DNA from: a virus | Reading direction: 5' to 3' (one strand) | Length of the DNA stretch: 27,857 nucleotides | IMG/VR virus record: IMGVR_UViG_3300046780_000851 | Span: 1 to 27,857 of that record | Shown: positions 21,713-27,857 of the stretch, piece by piece | Position numbering within the stretch: position 1 is the stretch's first letter | Layout of the letters: every line of letters starts with the position of its first letter | Made by a program: the position numbers and the translations under genes | Notes under the pieces: generated by a model | What the model was told of the DNA's origin: nothing | The model's input: only the letters and a program-made list of their open reading frames with translations | The model's database searches: none

Positions 21713-22651
21713 ATGGCCAAGACCGCACCCGCACCTGCAGTAACTGAGCAGACCTCGCTTGCCACCACCGCACCCGCTAACGACCAGCTCGCCGCATTCA
21801 ACGCGGTGTTCGGCGATACGGAGCCCGAGGCTGATGGCCTTGAAGAGGCGGACTCGGACGACATCAAGACCCCTTCCGTGGTGTTCAACCTGAAGGGGAC
21901 GGACGGCCGCGGCTACGACCGCACGCTGCGCGACTTCATGTTCACCGACACCGAGGAGTACACGAAGGAACTGCGCTTCATTATGGTTGCGTACGCGAAG
22001 AGCCATCGCTTCGCTGTGTTCAACGAGGGCGACAACAAGAACCAGGTGATCTGCACGTCGTACGACCGCGTGCGTGGTGTCATGCGTGCCAAGCACCCGA
22101 AGCTCGAGGTCTTACAGGGCACGGATCGTCCCTGCGAGAAGTGCCCCGATATGCAGTGGTTCAAGGACGACAAGGGCAAGAACAAGCGCAACTGCTCGGA
22201 GGTGTCGAACGTCTTCTCGCTGCTCGTGAGCGAGGAGCGCGACAAGCACGGTCTCATCCCGGTGAGCGCGCTTGGCCGCGAGTTCATGATCCGCTTTGGC
22301 AAGACGTCGCTGCAACCGTTCGAGGGTCACCTCAACAAACACCACTTCAAGAAGCACCCGACGATCCGCGGCAAGAACGTCGCGCTGTACGCGTACGAGG
22401 TGGTCTTGACGATGGAGCCGCAGAAGGGCGGCGTCTACGCGATCCCGGTGTTCACCAAGGGCGCGATGATTTCGGCCGAGACCAAGGCCGTCTTGGAGCA
22501 GATCTCCAAGGACTTCCGCGAGACGCGCGAGCTGCGCATGGCAGCGGCCGAGAAGCAGGAGGAGAAGCACGCGGGCGCCATCGACACCGAGGGCGAGAGC
22601 TCGACCGGCGGTGCCCGTCGCGACGAGTTCGCGGACGACGACCGCGCGTAA
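21713..22651 (+). CDS. Cys-motif protein, possible single-strand DNA-binding partner of the nuclease
   Basis: The 312-residue protein has no name I can give. After a disordered 50-residue start, it has beta strands (E-L-R-F-I-M-V-A-Y) and Cys residues at 114, 141, 144 and 161 (P-C-E-K-C-P-D-M-Q-W-F and N-C-S-E) fit to bind a metal. Then come S-L-L-V-S-E and I-R-F-G-K-T-S-L-Q-P-F-E-G-H-L, and a charged acidic tail. Similar proteins with C-x-x-C-x-x-x-x-W, a strand with L-L-V and a later T-S-L-x-x-x-x-x-Y/H-L segment occur beside RecB-type nucleases in many phages, and an SSB or annealing role is often suspected. The acidic tail is SSB-like. ATG 21713 follows a CACCCAGAAAG leader shared with the next gene. 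Confidence 0.6.
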   Translation: MAKTAPAPAVTEQTSLATTAPANDQLAAFNAVFGDTEPEADGLEEADSDDIKTPSVVFNLKGTDGRGYDRTLRDFMFTDTEEYTKELRFIMVAYAKSHRFAVFNEGDNKNQVICTSYDRVRGVMRAKHPKLEVLQGTDRPCEKCPDMQWFKDDKGKNKRNCSEVSNVFSLLVSEERDKHGLIPVSALGREFMIRFGKTSLQPFEGHLNKHHFKKHPTIRGKNVALYAYEVVLTMEPQKGGVYAIPVFTKGAMISAETKAVLEQISKDFRETRELRMAAAEKQEEKHAGAIDTEGESSTGGARRDEFADDDRA

Positions 22652-22698
22652 CTCACACCCCGTCTCCCCCACTCCCCCACCCAGAAAGGCACACGGTC

Positions 22699-23049
22699 AT
22701 GGACCCAAGGCTGTTCAATATGTCGCGCGCGGCGGAGCGCGAAGACGCGGAAGGCATCGCAGAGAACCAGCTCTTCAGCTGCACGTGCCCGCAGTGCAGC
22801 GAGAACATCGGCATCATTGCCGGGCAGAGCCGAAGCATGGCGAGCCAGTCTCGCCCTGAGGTTGTGATCGCGGGCCTGTTCACCGGCGTGATCAGTGTGC
22901 TGCTCACGCGTCGCTGCAATGCCAAGCGCTCTCGCGAGCAGCTCAAGAAGACGTTCATGCGTCTTGCGGAGGAGGCATTCGAGTACTTCGCGGATGAAGC
23001 CGTTGCAGTGCAGCGCACCGTAGAGCGTCAAACGCAGGGGATGCACTGA
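22699..23049 (+). CDS. Small protein with CxCxxC motif and one hydrophobic segment
   Basis: The 116-residue protein starts at ATG 22699 with AAAGG about nine bases ahead. It contains F-S-C-T-C-P-Q-C (a C-x-C-x-x-C knuckle), a moderately hydrophobic helix (V-V-I-A-G-L-F-T-G-V-I-S-V-L-L), and then a basic and helical C-terminal half (A-K-R-S-R-E-Q-L-K-K-T-F). No known family is recognised. The leader before it repeats that of the previous gene. It may be membrane-attached or may bind metal. Confidence 0.65.
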   Translation: MDPRLFNMSRAAEREDAEGIAENQLFSCTCPQCSENIGIIAGQSRSMASQSRPEVVIAGLFTGVISVLLTRRCNAKRSREQLKKTFMRLAEEAFEYFADEAVAVQRTVERQTQGMH

Positions 23050-23052
23050 GCC

Positions 23053-23271
23053 ATGGGCGAGCCCATCAAATGGCGCGCGACTGAGTGGCGCAGCGAATGT
23101 GGAAGTTACCATTTGACCCAAGTCTTGGGCGAAGACGGCGGCCCCTTCTACGCTTACGCAATCGACAGGCGTACTTGGACGTTCGTGCCGGGCGCTGCTG
23201 GCGAGCTGATCAGCATCGAAGAGGCGAAGGCCGCAGTCGAACGCGCACGCGACGCTGAGGCGGTGCGCTGA
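23053..23271 (+). CDS. Hypothetical 72-residue protein
   Basis: This small protein has a beta-rich first half (W-R-A-T-E-W-R-S-E-C-G-S-Y-H-L-T-Q-V, then F-Y-A-Y-A-I-D) and a helical end (I-E-E-A-K-A-A-V-E-R-A-R). The beta-then-helix form fits a small domain. Its stop overlaps the start of the RecD2 N-domain gene as TGATG, so the two are translated together. Function unknown. Confidence 0.65.
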   Translation: MGEPIKWRATEWRSECGSYHLTQVLGEDGGPFYAYAIDRRTWTFVPGAAGELISIEEAKAAVERARDAEAVR

Positions 23272-24206
23272 TGGCCCGCTCATCATCACCGCGCCGTGCG
23301 CCCGCTGGCGAGAAGCTTCGCGGCGAGCTCGTGGACTGGCGCAACTGGAAAGAGGGCTGGGGCTTCGGTTCTCTATTGACGAAGCACGACGGCGGTAAGC
23401 AGAAGATCACGGGCACGCTGCTCATGCCGAAGCTGGGCGCGACGCTCGAGCTCACCGGTAGCTTCGTCACCGGCAAGTACGGACCGGAGTTCAAGTTCAC
23501 CGGCGCCGAAGAGCTCGTGCCCGAGGACGCCAACGGCGTGGTTGCGTGGCTCGCGTCGACACTCCCGCAGATCTCCCGTGAGCGCGCCACCAAGATCGTG
23601 GGTCAGCTCGGCATCGAAGGAACGTGGCGCGTGCTGGATGGGCGCGACGCGAACGAGCTTTGCAAGTTCGACGGCATCACGCTGGCGCGAGCGAACGAGA
23701 TCTTCGACGCGTACGACGCGGCGAAGGGCGACCGCGACCGCATGGTGGCGCTCAAGAGCTACGGACTGACCGACAACCAGATCGCGCGCATTCAGGTCGC
23801 GTGGGGCGACAAGGCGCTCGAGAACCTGCGCGACAACCCGTACGCGCTGATCGAGATGGTCAGTGGCTTTGGCTGGACGCGCGCTGACGTGGTCGCGCTC
23901 AAGATGGGCTTGCCTAAGGATGCCGAGCCGCGCCTGCGCGCTGGGCTGATGCACAAGCTCGGCGAGGCTCAGTTCGAAGGGCACTGCTACTGCCCGGGCG
24001 GCAAGCTCGTGAAGACGGTAGCGGACGCCAAGATGTGCGGCGTGCGCGAAGAGAGCGTGCGCGACGTGCTCGAGGACATGGTGCGCAAGGGCGAGCTCGT
24101 CAGGAGAGGCACAGGCGTGTTTCTGCCTGGTCTCGCTGGCAAGGAGCAGGCGCTTGCGGAGTCGTTCGCGGCGCGCGTGAAGGCGCAGAAGGCGAGGGCA
24201 GCGTGA
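23271..24206 (+). CDS. RecD2-like N-terminal domain as a separate protein
   Basis: The 311-residue protein corresponds to the N-terminal half of RecD2-type helicases. It has an OB-like start (W-G-F-G-S-L, then K-I-T-G-T-L-L, L-E-L-T-G-S-F, and Y-G-P-E-F-K-F). Helix-hairpin-helix repeats follow (L-P-Q-I-S-R-E-R-A-T-K-I-V-G-Q-L-G, and N-P-Y-A-L-I-E-M-V-S-G-F-G-W), and then a winged-helix-like part (V-R-D-V-L-E-D-M-V-R-K-G-E-L-V). In RecD2 this continues directly into the ATPase, but here it stops and the ATPase is encoded 240 bases later. The proteins presumably re-associate; alone this one has no ATPase motif. Start ATG 23271. Confidence 0.8.
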   Translation: MARSSSPRRAPAGEKLRGELVDWRNWKEGWGFGSLLTKHDGGKQKITGTLLMPKLGATLELTGSFVTGKYGPEFKFTGAEELVPEDANGVVAWLASTLPQISRERATKIVGQLGIEGTWRVLDGRDANELCKFDGITLARANEIFDAYDAAKGDRDRMVALKSYGLTDNQIARIQVAWGDKALENLRDNPYALIEMVSGFGWTRADVVALKMGLPKDAEPRLRAGLMHKLGEAQFEGHCYCPGGKLVKTVADAKMCGVREESVRDVLEDMVRKGELVRRGTGVFLPGLAGKEQALAESFAARVKAQKARAA

Positions 24207-24442
24207 CGTTTGTCGATGTCGATGGTTTCGCCGTAGTGGTTGAGCGCAGCCACTACAGCCCCGGCATGGTTTCCGTGCGGGATAGCAAAACCTGGGTCCC
24301 GTTTGCTCTCTTCGACGCGAACACCGCTGAACGTGTCGGGGAACACCTCATCAGTCTTGCGCGCAGTCTCCGAATCGCCATGGCCACGTCGGGCGCAGAG
24401 AACGTCGACGCAGACGGCCGCGAGGTGCTGCCGTGCAGCTAG
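24203..24442 (+). CDS. Small protein between the two halves of RecD2
   Basis: The 79-residue product starts at GTG 24203, overlapping the stop before it, and its end overlaps the next start by ten bases, so it is fully embedded between the two RecD2 parts. It has beta strands (F-V-D-V-D-G-F-A-V-V-V-E-R and W-V-P-F-A-L-F-D), then a helix (R-V-G-E-H-L-I-S-L-A-R-S-L-R), and resembles no known family. It is a candidate linker or modulator of the split helicase. Confidence 0.65.
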   Translation: MTFVDVDGFAVVVERSHYSPGMVSVRDSKTWVPFALFDANTAERVGEHLISLARSLRIAMATSGAENVDADGREVLPCS

Positions 24443-25806
24443 ATCCCTCCCAAGAGCTAGCTGTCGAGCTCGCGTGCACGGCGCCCTTCTGCATCCTCAC
24501 GGGCGGCCCGGGCACCGGAAAATCAACGTGCTTGCGCGTCGCGCTCGATCGTATGGACGAGGCCGGCGAGACCTACCGGCTCGCCTCGCCCACTGGCAAG
24601 GCGGCCAAGCGCATGACCGAGACCACCGGCCGGCCAGCGACGACGATTCATCGCTTGCTCGAGTGGCGCGGCGTGTTCCAGCGCAACGCGCGCAATCCCA
24701 TCGAGGCTGACGTGGTCATCATCGACGAGGTGTCGATGCTCGACACGCCGCTCGCGTGCGACCTGCTCGACGCGTGTGGACCGAAGACGCGCATCGTGTT
24801 CGTTGGGGACAGCGACCAGCTCCCGAGCGTAGGCCCGGGACGCGTGCTCGCTGACTTGGTCGAGTCCGGCGAGGTGCCGATCGCGCGCCTCACCACCGTG
24901 CACCGAGCCGCGATGGAGAGCTGGGTGTGCCGCAACGCGCCCAAGGTGCTGAGCGGCGGCCCGCTCGAGCTCGAGGACTGCAACGACTTCCGCTTCGTGG
25001 AGTGCGCTGAGGCTGACGACTGCGCGGCTGGCGTGGAGCGCGTGCTGATCGAGCTCAAGGGCGCAGCACAAGTGCTCAGCCCGCAGCGCACCACTGCGTG
25101 CGGCGTGAAAGCCCTCAACGTGCGCATGCAACGGGTGCTCAACCCCGCGAGCGAGAACAAGCCCGAGTGGGTGCTGGGCAAAGGAGAAGACGCGACCACC
25201 TATCGCATCGGTGATCGCGTCATCCAAACCAAGAACAACTACGAGCTCGAGGTGTTCAACGGCGAGGTGGGGCAGGTCGTGCACTTCGAGGCCGATGGCC
25301 TGATGGCCGTCGACTTCGGAGACCGCAAGGTCCAGTACACGAAGCAAAGCGCCTTCGAGCTCGACTTGGCCTACGCGCTCACGGTCCACAAGAGCCAAGG
25401 ATCTGAGTTCCCTTGGGCCATCGTCGTCGTGCACAGCGCACACACGTACATGCTGACGCGCAACCTTCTTTACACCGGGATCACGCGCGCGAAGAAGGGC
25501 GTGATCATCGTGGGCAACCGCGCGGGCCTGCGCGCAGCTATCGAAGCGAAGGACCCGCCCAAGCGCAACACGAAGCTCGTCGAGCGCATGCGGGAGATCT
25601 TGCAGCCCGAGAGCGCGCCCAGCGAGCCCAAGAACGACGCCGAACTGTGCTCATTGGCGGCCGCTCAAGAGATCGAGCGTGGCGGCGAGCAGTGGGACCG
25701 CGAGCAACAAGCAGAGCGCGGCGAGCCAGCCAACACGAACGCAACCGCGCCGGCAACCAACAACCAGTCAGCTCCGGCAACGGTTAGCGATGACATCCCC
25801 TGGTAG
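24433..25806 (+). CDS. RecD2-like superfamily 1B helicase, ATPase half
   Basis: The 457-residue protein has all the helicase motifs in order. These are I (G-G-P-G-T-G-K-S, 24-31), Ia (S-P-T-G-K-A-A-K-R-M), II (V-I-I-D-E-V-S-M-L, D98 and E99), III (G-D-S-D-Q-L-P-S-V, 125-133), IV (V-H-R-A-A), V (T-V-H-K-S-Q-G-S-E-F, 317-326) and VI (L-L-Y-T-G-I-T-R-A-K, 345-354). These mark a 5'-to-3' DNA helicase of the RecD/RecD2 group. The C-terminal 80 residues are disordered and end in D-D-I-P-W, a motif often found at the acidic ends of SSB proteins, which dock partner proteins. It starts at GTG 24433, inside the preceding gene. The N-terminal domain is in the gene at 23271. Confidence 0.88.
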   Translation: MQLDPSQELAVELACTAPFCILTGGPGTGKSTCLRVALDRMDEAGETYRLASPTGKAAKRMTETTGRPATTIHRLLEWRGVFQRNARNPIEADVVIIDEVSMLDTPLACDLLDACGPKTRIVFVGDSDQLPSVGPGRVLADLVESGEVPIARLTTVHRAAMESWVCRNAPKVLSGGPLELEDCNDFRFVECAEADDCAAGVERVLIELKGAAQVLSPQRTTACGVKALNVRMQRVLNPASENKPEWVLGKGEDATTYRIGDRVIQTKNNYELEVFNGEVGQVVHFEADGLMAVDFGDRKVQYTKQSAFELDLAYALTVHKSQGSEFPWAIVVVHSAHTYMLTRNLLYTGITRAKKGVIIVGNRAGLRAAIEAKDPPKRNTKLVERMREILQPESAPSEPKNDAELCSLAAAQEIERGGEQWDREQQAERGEPANTNATAPATNNQSAPATVSDDIPW

Positions 25807-25813
25807 AGGCGAA

Positions 25814-26083
25814 ATGAAAACTCCCACCAAAAAGAAGCAGAAGTCGCGCGTAGTGCACGCTGCGCCCGTCTTCTCTCCCGCCGAGCGAGAGCGCCGTGAA
25901 GCTGCGCTGAACACCCGCGCGCGGCGCATGGAGGTCGTAGCGTTGGTCCAAGCGGATGAGAGGACGGTGCTCAAAGAGCTGCGCGCTCCTGGTGCCTGCA
26001 AAGGCAGCGTGGGGGAGCGGATTCGCGAGTACTTCGCGACAGGCAAGCTGGCCGAGCGTGTGCCTGAAGGAGTCGCATCGTGA
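25814..26083 (+). CDS. Basic hypothetical protein of 89 residues
   Basis: The start ATG 25814 has GAGG just ahead. The first 17 residues are Lys-rich (K-T-P-T-K-K-K-Q-K-S-R), and the rest is two helices (A-E-R-E-R-R-E-A-A-L-N-T-R-A-R-R, and S-V-G-E-R-I-R-E-Y-F-A-T-G-K). It is probably a nucleic-acid binding protein. It follows the helicase by seven bases and overlaps the next start as GTGA. No family is recognised. Confidence 0.65.
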   Translation: MKTPTKKKQKSRVVHAAPVFSPAERERREAALNTRARRMEVVALVQADERTVLKELRAPGACKGSVGERIREYFATGKLAERVPEGVAS

Positions 26084-26301
26084 GCGACTTGGGGCAGCTG
26101 CAAGACAGCGTAGAGAAACTCGCGTGCAGCAATCGCGTGCTCGTCGATCAGGTCGCGTCGTTGCAGGACGAGCGGCGCCAGCTGAACCGCGAGAACGTCG
26201 AGCTCGCGTGCGACAACAAGCGGCTTGATGCGGAGAACGCACGTCTCGCGCGGCAGCTCTTGGAGATGACGCGGACCGATCACGAAGGAGACGAACTGTG
26301 A
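26080..26301 (+). CDS. Small coiled-coil protein
   Basis: The 73-residue product, from GTG 26080, is a nearly unbroken coiled coil: L-Q-D-S-V-E-K-L, L-V-D-Q-V-A-S-L-Q-D-E-R-R-Q-L and E-N-A-R-L-A-R-Q-L-L with heptad spacing of Leu and Val. It should dimerise. Similar small coiled-coil genes are frequent in phage early operons without known role. It overlaps both neighbours by four bases. Confidence 0.65.
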   Translation: MSDLGQLQDSVEKLACSNRVLVDQVASLQDERRQLNRENVELACDNKRLDAENARLARQLLEMTRTDHEGDEL

Positions 26302-26573
26302 ACCCGCGCGAGCACGCCGAGCAGATGGCGCGCCGGCTTTCGGCGAAGCCCGTGCCCGATCAACTGAAGATGGCTGCCGAGATGGTCGAGCAGGCCGAAC
26401 TGCCCGAGGCGAGCCACGTGCACCGTCAGTCGATGCTGTCGCTCGCACATGCGTTGCTTGACCGCATCACGACCGACATCGCAGCACGGCTCGCTGCGAA
26501 GGGGATGATCTCTCAGCCGAAGCTGAAGCTGCCTGAAGAGAAGAAGAGCAAGAAGGCAAAGGGGGATTGGTGA
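26298..26573 (+). CDS. Hypothetical helical protein of 91 residues
   Basis: The protein from GTG 26298 is helical in its first 65 residues (H-A-E-Q-M-A-R-R-L, L-K-M-A-A-E-M-V-E-Q-A-E, H-R-Q-S-M-L-S-L-A-H-A-L-L) with a Lys-rich end (K-K-S-K-K-A-K-G-D-W). It overlaps the coiled-coil gene before and the ASCH gene after. Not recognised. Confidence 0.65.
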   Translation: MNPREHAEQMARRLSAKPVPDQLKMAAEMVEQAELPEASHVHRQSMLSLAHALLDRITTDIAARLAAKGMISQPKLKLPEEKKSKKAKGDW

Positions 26574-27055
26574 AAGCGATCACTGAGATTGGACCGTGGG
26601 GGTTCGCCATAATCTCCCTTGGCAAGCGTGTCGAAAATCGCTCGTGGTACCCGCCAGAGAACGTGATCGGCCAGCGCATCGCCATCCACCAGGGCAAGAC
26701 GCTGGACGAGCGCGCGGTGATGGAGCTGCGTCGAGACCACTTCGGCAGCCCCAACACGCGCGACCTGGTTGCCGGAGCGGTGCTCGGCACGGTCTTGCTC
26801 AAGGGCTTCGTGTACGTGCGAAAGGATGGCTCGCACACTCACACGAGCTCGCTGACGCCGGACGATGCGCTTGACGCAATGACGTCGCGTTGGCGCAATC
26901 CCGGCGCGAAAGTTCTCTGGGTGCTCGAGGAGCCACGCGCGCTGAGCAAGCCAGTCTACTGCCGGGGGATGCAGGGTCTTTGGACCCTACCGCGCGAAGT
27001 GATCGAGACCATGGCGATGCAGAACGATGTCGTCGGTGGCGACGCACGCCCATGA
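26570..27055 (+). CDS. ASCH-domain protein
   Basis: The 161-residue protein opens with P-W-G-F-A-I-I-S-L-G-K-R-V-E-N-R-S-W, the first strand and conserved K-x-x-E-N-R-S/T-W of ASCH-fold proteins, followed by I-G-Q-R-I-A-I-H-Q-G-K (the usual G-x-x-I-A-I-H-A strand) and further strands with V-A-G-A-V-L-G-T-V. ASCH domains are PUA-like folds that bind RNA or modified bases; some hydrolyse modified nucleosides, and phages often carry one. Start GTG 26570 has GGGGG just before and overlaps the preceding stop. The C-terminal 45 residues keep W-V-L-E-E-P, another ASCH segment. Confidence 0.82.
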   Translation: MKAITEIGPWGFAIISLGKRVENRSWYPPENVIGQRIAIHQGKTLDERAVMELRRDHFGSPNTRDLVAGAVLGTVLLKGFVYVRKDGSHTHTSSLTPDDALDAMTSRWRNPGAKVLWVLEEPRALSKPVYCRGMQGLWTLPREVIETMAMQNDVVGGDARP

Positions 27056-27432
27056 GCAACGTCTCGCACCTCCCCACGGTCCGCCGCTTCATCGTGTGGC
27101 TCGCGCTGAGCGAGCAGGTGGGCGTAGCGAGCGTGGCGCGTGGCGTAGACGCGGAGCACGCGGCGGCCGAGTACATGGAGGAGTGGGATCAGGCCTACGA
27201 CGTGCGCGAGATCGCGTATCCGTTTCTCGTGTGCGTGGTCGACCAGAAGACGCTCGCGCCCGAGCTCGTCGAGGTGTCGATGGACACGGACCCGAGCGTG
27301 ATTTTCTGGGGAAACGGAGCCAGCCGAGAAGCGCGCGACGTGTTCGCCGCGGTGTGGGCTCTGAGTCAGTTCGGGATTTTTGGACAGATGGCGCGGCCGC
27401 GCTCGGAGCGGCCGCTGAGGAAAGCAGGTTGA
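27052..27432 (+). CDS. Hypothetical protein of 126 residues
   Basis: Start ATG 27052 overlaps the ASCH stop as ATGA. The protein has a helical N-terminal half (V-R-R-F-I-V-W-L-A-L-S-E-Q-V-G-V-A-S-V-A-R-G, which could be an HTH) and a beta part (I-A-Y-P-F-L-V-C-V-V-D). The HTH idea rests only on S-V-A-R-G-V-D-A-E-H-A-A-A-E, so it is weak. No family recognised. Confidence 0.65.
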   Translation: MSNVSHLPTVRRFIVWLALSEQVGVASVARGVDAEHAAAEYMEEWDQAYDVREIAYPFLVCVVDQKTLAPELVEVSMDTDPSVIFWGNGASREARDVFAAVWALSQFGIFGQMARPRSERPLRKAG

Positions 27433-27434
27433 CG

Positions 27435-27665
27435 ATGTCACTGACGAAGAAAGAAGAGCTCGAGAACCCCAACAGTTGCCTGAACAAGGCAGCGGACGAT
27501 GAGCCTGTGTTCGTGATTCGCGCGCAGGATTCACTCGCGCCGGTGATCGTGCGTCGGTGGGCGGCGCACGCGGAAGGTCTCGGCGTCGATCCGGCGAAGG
27601 TTGCCGAAGCGCGCGTCTGGGCGACCGCGGCGGAGAACTACCCCCATCGCAGGCAGCCCACGTGA
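27435..27665 (+). CDS. Small conserved phage protein of 76 residues
   Basis: The protein contains E-P-V-F-V-I-R-A-Q-D-S-L-A-P and V-R-R-W-A, a pattern that occurs in a family of very small phage proteins (P-V-F-V-L-R-A-x-D-x-x-A-x-x-x-V-x-x-W) of unknown function. I recognise the pattern, not a function. Start ATG 27435 lies two bases after the previous stop, and its stop overlaps the next GTG. Confidence 0.68.
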   Translation: MSLTKKEELENPNSCLNKAADDEPVFVIRAQDSLAPVIVRRWAAHAEGLGVDPAKVAEARVWATAAENYPHRRQPT

Positions 27666-27857
27666 ACAAGGGGCCGGTCATCCTCTTCGCCTGCAGGCGC
27701 GCGAGCGACATGGACAGCTGCAAGGTCTGCCACGCGCGGACGGGCGCAGCTTGTGAGTACCCGTTGCATGGCGCGCTAGCCGGCAAGACGTGCGGCACGC
27801 CTGTCTGCGCGAAGCACGCGCACGCCCAGGGCGAAGGTGGGACCGGTCCTTTCTATT
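27662..27857 (+). CDS. Cys-rich zinc-binding protein, 3' end beyond the window
   Basis: The gene starts at GTG 27662 and runs off the right edge. The visible residues have cysteines in two pairs (C-K-V-C-H near the middle, then C-E-Y-P-L-H-G and T-C-G-T-P-V-C-A-K-H-A), the arrangement of a small treble-clef or cross-brace zinc-binding fold common in phages, where C-x-Y-P-L-x-G and C-x-x-x-x-C-x-K-H-A recur. Its role is not known. Confidence 0.65.
   Translation, partial: MNKGPVILFACRRASDMDSCKVCHARTGAACEYPLHGALAGKTCGTPVCAKHAHAQGEGGTGPFY

Noticed and set aside
20663-22096. Long minus-strand open frame of 477 codons opposite the nuclease gene
   Set aside because: It is antisense to the PD-(D/E)XK nuclease and crosses two genes. 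Its composition is that of a reversed GC-rich coding strand, with no ribosome binding site or domain.
24233-24256. Inverted pair GTAGTGG and CCACTAC inside the small gene between the RecD2 halves
   Set aside because: It resembles the origin repeat core, but it is an isolated pair inside coding sequence without the rest of the consensus or an AT-rich patch.
1-27857. CRISPR array
   Set aside because: No set of regularly spaced identical repeats with unique spacers was seen. The only clustered repeats are the 7-10-base origin-like motifs with irregular spacing in both orientations.

Overview
The window is a compact, GC-rich stretch of a temperate tailed phage or prophage. This rests on the large and small terminase subunits, a portal protein, a D5-type primase-helicase, a RuvC-like resolvase, a lysogeny control region and dozens of small genes joined by ATGA/GTGA/TGATG overlaps. 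The base composition, frequent GTG starts and myxobacterial-style proteins suggest a host among the Myxococcota or another high-GC proteobacterial lineage; that is inference. No integrase, attachment site, head, tail or plainly cellular gene is visible, so integrated and free phage cannot be told apart.

Layout. (1) 1-3867, minus strand: a truncated secreted-protein start, an odd tRNA-Tyr, a small accessory gene, the portal and a Mu gp28-like large terminase. (2) 3939-7293: three cargo genes on the opposite strand, lying between the large terminase and the small terminase. They are a two-helix membrane/coiled-coil protein resembling putative abortive-infection proteins, a class III nucleotide-cyclase-like protein of the Pycsar cyclase type, and a membrane-anchored pentapeptide-repeat protein. 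A decayed second copy of the large-terminase 5' end lies between the first two. (3) 7328-17264, minus strand: small terminase, a sigma-region-4-like protein, Zn-binding and hypothetical proteins, RuvC-like resolvase, primase-helicase, transglycosylase, adenine methyltransferase and small membrane proteins. A cluster of repeats at 11230-11460, inside the 3' end of the primase gene, looks like a replication origin. (4) 17265-19826: the lysogeny switch. It holds a hairpin leader, a Cro-like HTH protein with a histone-like tail, an XRE repressor, an ImmA/IrrE metalloprotease and a DUF6232-like protein. One palindromic operator motif occurs on both sides of the block, as lambda OL and OR do. (5) 19827-27857, plus strand: the recombination operon. 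It holds an Fe-S PD-(D/E)XK nuclease of the AddB/Cas4 type, a Cys-motif partner protein, a RecD2 helicase split into two genes around a 79-residue gene, an ASCH-domain protein and several small genes.

Reading the genes together: the repressor probably silences both divergent early operons through the shared operators, and ImmA/IrrE may relieve it. The left operon replicates, modifies and packages DNA and may feed lysis; the right one performs recombination. The terminase-interval cargo is the best candidate for an undescribed defence or superinfection-exclusion island, and the duplicated terminase start suggests how it grew.
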